This document shows positions 56,653-64,000 of a stretch of DNA of 64,000 nucleotides, one piece after another. Position 1 is the first letter of the stretch; every line of letters starts with the position of its first letter. Location: the NCBI GenBank assembly GCA_947247005.1, contig OX365948.1, forward strand, positions 55,969,401 to 56,033,400, given 5' to 3'. The notes beneath the pieces were generated by a model that ran no database searches, had not been told where the DNA came from, and was given only the letters and a program-made list of their open reading frames with translations. The position numbers and the translations under genes were made by a program. This DNA is from Spisula solida. Taxonomy: Eukaryota > Mollusca > Bivalvia > Venerida > Mactridae.

Positions 56653-57000
56653 ACAAGATGATTATTGAAGGAGGTGACACACGTGGGTGTGTATTACATT
56701 AGTAATACTTTGTGAAATGGCGTAAGAAGAAGAAAAACATACAACTTAAAAGCTTCAAGACGGTTTCAAATAGGACATTCAACAGCAGTGCCTCACTGAA
56801 TATGCGATTTAAAGTTCTTTTCTTGCACAATTTTCAAAACGCCAAACGTGATTAAAGTTTGTTTATATTTCCCATGTTTCCAATGAACGTTGTGGTTGGC
56901 TTCGTTCTATATATGCTATGTTTAGCATTTTGCATCAGAAATACACGTTAAGAACTTAACATTTATTACATGTACTTATATGTATTTTTCGCAACGTAAT
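56653..57000. other. Intergenic, no gene seen
   Basis: Nothing supportable. Confidence 0.35.
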
Positions 57001-57046
57001 CGGAAACCGCTTTGCAAAATGCTGGCAATCGCTACTAATATAGTAC
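57001..57046 (-). pseudogene. Fragment of an LRAT-like exon (Cys motif)
   Basis: Minus-strand translation YYISSDCQHFAKRF aligns with YNYIWSNCQHFAKRV in the neighbouring pseudogene and with YHYLWSNCQYFAQAI at 63467. Only the catalytic-Cys end is preserved, about 130 bp beyond the stop of the next copy, so a third family member was once here. Confidence 0.6.
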
Positions 57047-57178
57047 AAAATGAAGGGCTGAACCGACCAAACATTAAATATGATTCCGATGAACTGGGTG
57101 AGTCCTTGGTGATATCATTGAAAAAAAAAATTTACTTGTCACAGAATTAAAACCTAGTAGGGAAGTATTTATTTTCCG

Positions 57179-57659
57179 CTACTTTATCGAAACCCTTTTT
57201 GCAAAATGTTGGCAATTGCTCCAAATATAGTTATAAGTATTTTGTAATTCATTTTCCTGGTACAGCCAATCAATGAAATCGGACATATTCTTTCGTCCAC
57301 TATCGTTAATTACTTCTTTAATTCTAGCATCTCTATCCGTCTGTCGGTATCGATCTTTCACAGCCTCGCGGTGCTCACTTCTCTGAATGGTGATAACTTC
57401 ACTGTTCTTCTCAATGGTCCACCACCATTTGTTCGTCTCGAAGAGAACGAAGTTGTGATAGAAAATGAAGTCATTGATCGGCCACCAAAAAAGGGGGAAG
57501 TTTATAGACGGTTACTCATTTAATCTCTTCATTGTCTACTAGATGGGAAAGTTTTCCCCTTAATTCTTCATCGGTGATGTGATAGTCTGGACCGCTATGT
57601 TTGTCCGCATTGGGATCAAATTAAACAGTCGATGTCCATGCGCCACCACGTTTGCTTTG
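57179..57659 (-). pseudogene. Decayed LRAT-like 3' exon
   Basis: Paralogue of the exon at 63467-63968. It begins after an acceptor-like ttgtttctttacag at the equivalent place, then has AWTSTV, a TAA (57621-57623) where the paralogue has Tyr, and FDPNAD. HITDEELRGK follows, then a TGA (57516-57518) where the paralogue has Glu or Gln. A one-base change in an A6G5 run (57487-57497) shifts the frame. After that the frame is open: FYHNFVLFETNKWWWTIEKN, KDRYRQ and NCQHFAKR to a normal TAG. The His and Cys motifs survive, so decay is fairly recent. Confidence 0.8.
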
Positions 57660-57735
57660 CTGTAAAGAAACAACACAAGTTGCAATGTATTGGTTAAAAA
57701 TGGTTCTATGAGTCAGCATTTTCGTTAGCATTGGT

Positions 57736-58399
57736 ATATCGCTGGCTTAGAATGCGAAGGTCGTAAATAAAAAAGATATTTTGAGAAAAAGTACTCTTTA
57801 CTTATGGAAAAACAAACTTTTTAAACTTCGTTTTGGTCAATATGACCAGTTCCAATTTTCATAAAAATAGTCTCTTAAGGAGCTCTTCGTGATGCAGATT
57901 TTAAATATGCATGAGTCTTATAAGGTCCTTGATTGAATGCGAAGGTCGTAAGTGCTACGTAAGTGACATTTGTCGCTGTCCGTACCAAGGCGGAAGCCCT
58001 TTGGTCAACCTTCCTCTATGTATGTATTGCCCACTTTAAAATTACAAAAATATTTCGCCGTTGTGCCTTTTTGTTGAGCTTTTCTGCAATTTCGTTGTCC
58101 AGCATAAGGCTGCTTCGTATCTTTCAAAATTGCATGTACACTATATATATACTGTAGATTGTCCTTGTGGTGTGTGGTGCCCGGTTGTTATTTTCTCGTC
58201 GCGTGGCACTCGTTCCGTTTTGGTTTGACTGACTGAGGCGGCAGACTTTCGGGACGGGATGCCGTGTTTTCAGTGCTTTGTGTGTTTTTAATGTTTTCGG
58301 TGATCGGCTGGTTTAGTTGAGTGCTGCCTTCCCTGTCCGACTTAATAATAATAATCTTAATAAATTTTTTACGACCTTCGCATTCTAAGCCAGCGATAT
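57736..58399. mobile_element. MITE family A with inserted cargo
   Basis: Perfect 30-bp TIRs run inward from atcgctggcttagaatgcga to its inverse at 58399. The usual family A interior occupies 57760-57960. About 400 bp of extra sequence follows before the right end, including a reversed 53-bp-repeat piece. Confidence 0.8.
58150..58348 (-). repeat. 53-bp-repeat fragment inside MITE A
   Basis: ttttcggtgatcggctggtt and gccttccctgtccgacttaa are the reversed left end of the element. The upstream limit is unclear. Confidence 0.6.
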
Positions 58400-58644
58400 T
58401 CCTATAGCATAAATTATGTGCATTTGACAATGAATTGCACAAAATGGCGTCTTTCTCATTACATGGTGGAACTACTAGTACGTAACAACAACAAAGTACA
58501 GTATATACACGAGTCAGATTCTAAATAAGACATCTTGTTTTAGACGAGTGAATAATTGGCGGCGGACTCTCGATGTAAGTTCTTTTTTATAACACAACAT
58601 AGCAGACGACGTGTCGTACAACGAATGCACCTGGTCGACGGAAA

Positions 58645-58838
58645 TCTTCACTTACGTTCAAGTTTAAATTCTTAATTAATCTTGGTCTGACAGTTTGTAG
58701 GAATTCCTTAACTGAATAATAATTAATATTAAACAAACCTTTATCACAATTTGTAGCTGTTAAAGAGCTATATAAAGAATTTAAATTTGAACGTATAAGT
58801 TTAATATTTCCGTAAGTGCTTTGATAAAACAGTACCCA
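58645..58838. mobile_element. MITE family D, left end eroded
   Basis: cttacgttcaagtttaaatt to ccgtaagtgctttgataaaa and cagtaccc. The right TIR is intact; the left lacks its first 25 or so bases. Confidence 0.65.
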
Positions 58839-59491
58839 GGACTGTTCAATCAGTACATTTAGATCATCCGATGAGGGTCATGGGACACGCCAACGCTTGA
58901 CTCATTAAACAAGATGGCGGAAATATAGAATATGTAAGCGATAATCTTGATATCATCAGATATGATTTGTACTTTCCGTTAACCATAGAAAGAAGAATAT
59001 GGACAAAATATTTGCCTGTAAATATTTAAAATAACAAAACTATAAAAAGTAGAACTACAAGTTACACAAATTCATAACTAACTGAAAGAGAACTGCTATA
59101 AAAACTGACTTACCCTGGATAATTGCCCATACTTAGTTTTTAAACACAATCAAGTACGATCTAATGTAATAACATGTACTTTTTAGCAGCGTAATTGTGT
59201 ACGTAAATCGCAAATACAAAAGTAAGTACTTTCGGTTTCACATCTATTTTTAACTTTGTTAGGTGGACTGTTTATATTTATTGGTTAAGCATTTAGAGCG
59301 CATTTTAATGAAATATATTTTTATGTGTCTGTTCTCCGCCATCAGTTAACGTTTATTTTGTTTGTTTATTCTCTTTAACGTTGGTTTCAGTTACTGTTTC
59401 TATCCCACCTCTGACTATTAGTAGCAAAATCAACGTTTTTGATTTGTCCATTAATTGCGATCACGTGGTGACACGACATCATCCCGTACCA
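58839..59491. other. Intergenic, no gene seen
   Basis: caagatggcgg at 58910 is a lone YY1-type core; no gene follows. Confidence 0.35.
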
Positions 59492-59730
59492 GGGTACTGT
59501 TTTGTCAAAGCACTTACGAAAATCGTAAACTTACGATCAAATTTAAATTCTTAATATTTATTTTACAACTATTAAGTGTGGTAAATGGAGCTGCAATACA
59601 AGTTATAATTCATTAACGAACTCCTACAAACCATACCCGTCACCAACTTGCAGTTGGTAAAGATTTATAAAGAATTAAAATTTGAACGTAAGTTTACGAT
59701 TTCCGTAAGTGCTTTGATAAAACAGTACCC
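59492..59730. mobile_element. MITE family D, intact
   Basis: gggtactgttttgtcaaagc to gctttgataaaacagtaccc. The inverted ends extend about 65 bp with few mismatches (cttacgaaaatcgtaaactt / aagtttacgatttccgtaag). It is 239 bp and non-coding. Confidence 0.88.
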
Positions 59731-59911
59731 AGGTCACTAGATTACCGTGTAACTAATAACACGGCAACAGATTCACCTATCAGTAATCAGTTTTCCTGGA
59801 CTATATCCTGACCATGTTCCAGTATTAACCGTTACTCTCTTCCACATTGAAACAGCAACTTCTTCGCGCGTGGATGAAAGTCAAAATTGTTGTCAAATTG
59901 TCATGGAAGGG

Positions 59912-59985
59912 TATGGCACGCCGCAACCGGTATTCGAACCCGGATTACAAATGAAGCACAGCATAACCTCTGTATCACGGACACA
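59912..59985 (-). mobile_element. tRNA-like SINE head
   Basis: On the minus strand, ccgtgatacagaggttatgc (A-box-like) and atccgggttcgaataccgg (good B box). No acceptor stem is formed. Confidence 0.55.
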
Positions 59986-60315
59986 TAATGTGTTTTACAG
60001 TATGTATTGTATACCCATTAAATAAAAGCACATACTCTATATGCATACATGAAAGTAAAAGGGTTGTGATAAAAATTCGACTATAACTTGTCTAACTCCC
60101 GGAAGCACGCCAATCTAGTTTGATATTGGGATTCTACACACACCCATAGGTCACAAACCACTAAATGCATACACGGATATCATACTTCCGTTTAACTGGA
60201 AATGCTGGTATGCCTTGACATATTGGGATTAGAACTTCCGGTGGTGAAACCACCCGTCGCTAAATGGTCGCTAAATGGTCAAGTGTTGATGTACTGTGTA
60301 GATGTAGTTAATAGA
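59986..60315. other. Intergenic, no gene seen
   Basis: Nothing supportable. Confidence 0.35.
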
Positions 60316-60636
60316 ATATTCAAACATGACCGGCGATTTTGTCTATATAGACAAAGAACAAATCATAACGTTGTATATCGGCCGATCAAGTGACGTCATG
60401 CAGGTAAACAAGTAATTTAAGCAACATAGATCTCGTAAATTACACTGGCTTTATATATAATTCCGGGTTTAAATCATGTTAGAATCAAAATAAACTATGA
60501 AAAACCGTTGTCGTTCTGACGCTTGTTATTAACCACTCAGGCCTACGGCCTTCGTGGTTAATTCCTACGCGTCAGAACTCCAAATCATTGTATAACAGCC
60601 GGTCTACAACGGTTTTTCATAGTTTTTTCTTAAATC
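60316..60636. repeat. Dispersed repeat L, copy 2
   Basis: Direct-orientation counterpart of 7008-7388, about 60 bp shorter. It has the same ends (atattcaaacatgaccgg, ggtttttcatagttttttct) and the gttctgacgc/gcgtcagaac inverted pair. Confidence 0.75.
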
Positions 60637-61308
60637 TTGTTGAGTTTAAAGGCGTTGTATTCATTTTTAAGTGACGTAGTGAATCAGTTTTATCTTGAAT
60701 ATTTTAAGATGTTGTTATATTTGCAAAAGCGAAAGTAGAGTAGGGTAAAACCAACATTAAATCAGTTCGTGCGTCTGTATAAATATTTCATCCCCCTTTG
60801 ACGAACATTTTATTTCTTATATTAAACAGGACCCACTGTTGTTTTTGTCTTATTGTTAGTGGCTGAAACATACTCAATGATGTATGTGTGCCAACTGGCC
60901 ATAGTCTTTAACACGATACATCTGGGGCTGACAATTGTCACTTTACATTAAGAGCTAAAGAACAAATTGATTTACTGGTTTATGACCTATACACATACTA
61001 CACACAACATGTACAAGAATAAACTATCGTTTATTTCATTACATAAAAACTACACGATCTTAACATCAGAGCTATGAATGAAAAGGCTAAACATTCCAAA
61101 TCATTTCTAAATCAGCAATATAAATTAAACAAGCGGATCGAAAGGGCCCTAGGTCGCTCATCCGTCGTAGTAGTGCATGTACAAATGTACACCCCCAATG
61201 ATGACATAGGTAATTAATTACACTTTCTGAATAAAATTTAAGAAAATTCAGCCTCTATTGCATGTGACCTAGTTTTTTACTCCGGATGACCCAATATCTT
61301 ACCCTGTG
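60637..61308. other. Intergenic, no gene seen
   Basis: Nothing supportable. Confidence 0.35.
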
Positions 61309-62420
61309 ACAGGTGAGCTATGAAGTTAAGGCAAACTGCGATAAAACACATACATACATTATGAAGTTAAGACAAACCATAATAAAACACATACATACAT
61401 TATGAAGTTAAGGTACACCATGATAAAACACATACATGCATTATGAAGTAAGACAAACCATGATAAAACACATACATATATTATGAAGTTATGGTACACC
61501 AGTATCAAACACATACATGTATTATGAAGCTAAGGAACACCGTGATAAAACACATACATGCATTATGAAGTTGAGGCACACCGTGATAAAACACATACAT
61601 ATATTATGAAGTTGAGGCATACCATGATAAAACACATACATACATTATGAAGTTAGGGTACACTATAATAAAACACATACATACATTATAAAGTTAAGGC
61701 AAACCGTGATAAAACACACACATGCATTATGAGGTTAAGGTACGCAATGGTAAAACACATACATACATTATGAAGTTAAGGCAAACCTTGATAAAAACAC
61801 ATACATATATTATAAGGTAAAGGTACGCCATTATAAAACACATACATATGTTATAAGGTAAAGGCACACAATGATAAAAGACATACACACATTATGAAGT
61901 AAAGGCAAAACATGATAAAAACACATACATACATTATGAAGTTAAGGCAAACCATAATAAAACACATACATATATCATGACGTTAGGGGACACCATGATA
62001 AAACACATACATTGTGAAGTTAAGGCACACTATGATAAAACACATACATACATAATGAAGTAAAGGCACACTATGATAAAACACATACATATATTATGAA
62101 GTTAAGGTACACTATGATAAAACACATACATATATTATGAAGTTAAGGTACACCATAATAAAACACATACATATATTATGAAGTTAAGGCACACCATGAT
62201 AAAACACATACATACATTCATACATTATGAAGTTAAGGCAAACTGTGATAAAACACATACATACATTATGAAGTTAAGGCAAACTGTGATAAAACACATA
62301 CATACATTATGAAGTTAAGGCAAACCATGATAAAACACATACATACATTATGAAGTAAAGACACACCATGATAAAACACACGTACGTATATTACGAAGTA
62401 AAGGCACACCATGATAAAAC
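61309..62420. repeat. 41-bp minisatellite, about 27 units
   Basis: The unit is atgaagttaaggcaaaccat plus gataaaacacatacatacatt. Individual copies vary in tat/tac/tgc before the tt, in aaacc/acacc, and in length (38-46 bp). Stops in all frames exclude coding. Confidence 0.95.
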
Positions 62421-62548
62421 AAGTCAATTAGTTTCTGGGTCAGTACCACTATATATGATTACGTACAGTCCATGCAGACTACATGGACTATAACATCCTT
62501 TATTAATTGAAGCCATATTGATCACGTGCCCCTGCGCCACATAGCTCT

Positions 62549-63400
62549 TATACACTCACGGACTTTAAAAACGTCTCACCTGAATCAAAGTCAAATATTG
62601 CTTTTATTATTTATCTGATTTAAAAATGATTTTGAGTATTCGTTAATCAATCTTTTTTCCACATAATTCAATTTAGTTTATAAAAAAATAATATCGCGTT
62701 ATTAAATGAGAGTATCCTATTTACGGTCACTACACGGAATTGTGTGGGATTTTGAATATCGATTATTTCATACACTCATGAAAGCTCAAAGTCGCCTGAT
62801 TTAAACCCCATTGAGCAATTATGGGATGAAATTGGTCGACGTCTGCGTTAATGTTACCCAGCACCAAGAATATTACAGGAGCTATCTGACGCTATACGAC
62901 AAGTGTGGAATAATATTCCTCGAAGATGTATTCAACGACTATGTGCTTCTATGCCATCTCGCATAAGGGAGTGTATTAGGGTTAACGGTGGACATGGTCG
63001 ATACTATAAATCCAACACAATCGCCTGTGGTGAGTGTGATTAAATCATCCTCCTTTTGTTAGAAGACTTTATTTTATCAAAATTTAAAGTGGATTGTATG
63101 TACAATGATTATAATATTACACTCATGTAAGTGAATTGTCAATTAAATAATGAACTTAAATAATTTTTGGGTTTTATTCATGTGAGGCGTTTTTAAAATC
63201 AAAATCCCACACAATTCCTTGTAGTGACTGTAATTAGGATACCCTCATTTAATAACGCGATATTATTTTTTTACAAACTAAATTATGTGTAGGAAAGATT
63301 GATTAAGAAACAAGCAAAATTATTTTACAATCAGATAAATAATAAAAACAATATTTGACGTTGAGTCAGGTGAGGCGTTATTAAAGTCCGTGAGTGTATA
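62549..63400 (+). mobile_element. Internally deleted Tc1-like transposon with about 200-bp TIRs
   Basis: tatacactcacggactttaa (62549) and ttaaagtccgtgagtgtata (ending 63400) are inverted. The arms run to about 62755 and from about 63198, meeting ttgtgtgggattttga and its inverse. The interior keeps only the C-terminal part of a transposase (62780-63043). Confidence 0.88.
62780..63043 (+). pseudogene. Tc1-like transposase C-terminal remnant
   Basis: The frame reads SPDLNPIEQLWDEIGRRLR, the signature around the third catalytic acidic residue of Tc1/mariner DDE transposases. A TAA follows, then in the same frame CYPAPRILQELSDAIRQVWN, NIPRRCIQRLCASMPSRI and a GGHGRY ending before TAA at 63041. 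The first two catalytic Asp residues are absent, so the remnant cannot be active. Confidence 0.85.
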
Positions 63401-63466
63401 TAAGCGACCAAACGATGAGAACAGGGATGTGTCGTGTGGGTGAGGAATTAAAACGTAAATGCCAGG

Positions 63467-63968
63467 TTACGGATTCAAAACCACATGTTCGAAAATCGCC
63501 TGTGCAAAATATTGGCAGTTGCTCCAAAGATAGTGATATGTATTACTCAGTTGATTGGTATAGTACAGCCATGCTATCAATTCTCCAACACTAATTTGTC
63601 CACTATCTTTTAAGACTTCTTTGATTCTGGTATCTCTATCCTTCTGTCGGTATCGATCCTTTACGTCCCTGCAGTTTTTACTTCTCTGAATGGTGATACC
63701 TTCACTGTTCTTCTCAATGGTCCACCACCAACCACGCGTCTCGAATAGGGCGAAGTTGTGATATAAGAATCCCATGTCACTGGGCAGCAACCAGAAAAGG
63801 GGATGTTTATAGACGGTGATTTGCTCGATCTTTTCATCAACGTTCACCAAATCTTTAAGTGTTACCATTAATGCTTCATCCGTGATGATGTAACTTTTAC
63901 CACTCGAGTTGTCTGCCTCTCGGTCGAAGTAAACGGTCGATGTCCAATCATTGCCAATTTTAGCTTTT
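63467..63968 (-). CDS. 3' terminal exon of an LRAT-like His/Cys protein
   Basis: This is an intact frame of 166 codons ending in HVVLNP-stop. The only in-frame Met start (63991) lies in atttcttttaacag, a good splice acceptor, and the paralogous copy at 57659 has an acceptor at the same place. The true exon therefore starts at 63968 and earlier exons lie beyond the window. Counting from that Met, a His in FLYHNFALFE (78) precedes a Cys in WSNCQYFAQ (159). The His-then-Cys order, with NCxxFA around the Cys, resembles permuted NlpC/P60-type enzymes of the LRAT/PLAAT group (NCEHFV; His-Cys spacing about 90). A WWWTIEKN strand and KDRYRQ follow the His. An acyltransferase or thiol hydrolase role is inference. 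A PPPDE-type or other papain-like fold is the alternative. Confidence 0.72.
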
Positions 63969-64000
63969 CTGTTAAAAGAAATTGCATGCACATAATTTTA

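Noticed and set aside
61309..62420. CRISPR-like repeat-spacer array
   Set aside because: The whole unit is repeated with no unique spacers, and the DNA is animal nuclear.
63969..63991. Methionine at 63991 as the start of the LRAT-like gene
   Set aside because: It lies in a polypyrimidine tract ending in AG, and paralogy begins after that AG.

Overview
The window is animal nuclear DNA, most likely from a bivalve mollusc or a related lophotrochozoan. Evidence for this is the sparse short genes, spliceosomal-type junctions, EGF modules, non-LTR retrotransposon tails, tRNA-derived SINEs, and a dense, layered load of short inverted-repeat elements (MITEs). The species assignment is inference. No bacterial, organellar or viral genes were seen.

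Three protein-coding loci can be supported. (1) A plus-strand single-exon gene at 13427-13918 has a TATA box at 13129 and a poly(A) signal at 14505. It encodes a 163-residue basic-tailed protein with an RVSF protein-phosphatase-1 docking motif and several R/K-R/K-x-S sites. (2) A minus-strand intronless gene at 22875-22060 encodes a secreted, furin-cleavable protein with four EGF modules, behind a well-formed promoter (TATA, initiator, CCAAT, CRE-like). (3) A minus-strand 3' terminal exon at 63968-63467 encodes a His-then-Cys protein resembling the LRAT/NlpC-P60 papain-like fold. A decayed paralogous exon lies at 57659-57179 and a fragment at 57046-57001, so this is the edge of a tandem family. 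A strong promoter without a downstream reading frame lies at 53235-53316.

Most of the rest is repeats. Decayed non-LTR retrotransposon ends lie at 8225-8640 (-), 24440-25010 (-), 25733-25895 (-), 31884-32837 (-) and 46590-47310 (+). A deleted mariner (15933-16922) and a deleted Tc1-like element (62549-63400) keep the C-terminal ends of their transposases. At least eight MITE-like families recur, several inserted into one another, which gives a relative insertion order. One interspersed element with a 53-bp internal repeat is present in over a dozen pieces. The most unusual structure is a 3.87-kb inverted-repeat element (34400-38269) whose roughly 680-bp arms each carry a ladder of GAGGCC motifs. 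Long hairpins lie at 12092-12240, 20505-20723, 33004-33162, 52366-52786 and 53785-53872. Two large minisatellites lie at 42235-43430 (30-bp unit) and 61309-62420 (about 41-bp unit).

The three genes show no shared pathway. The window reads as repeat-dominated intergenic DNA with isolated small genes.
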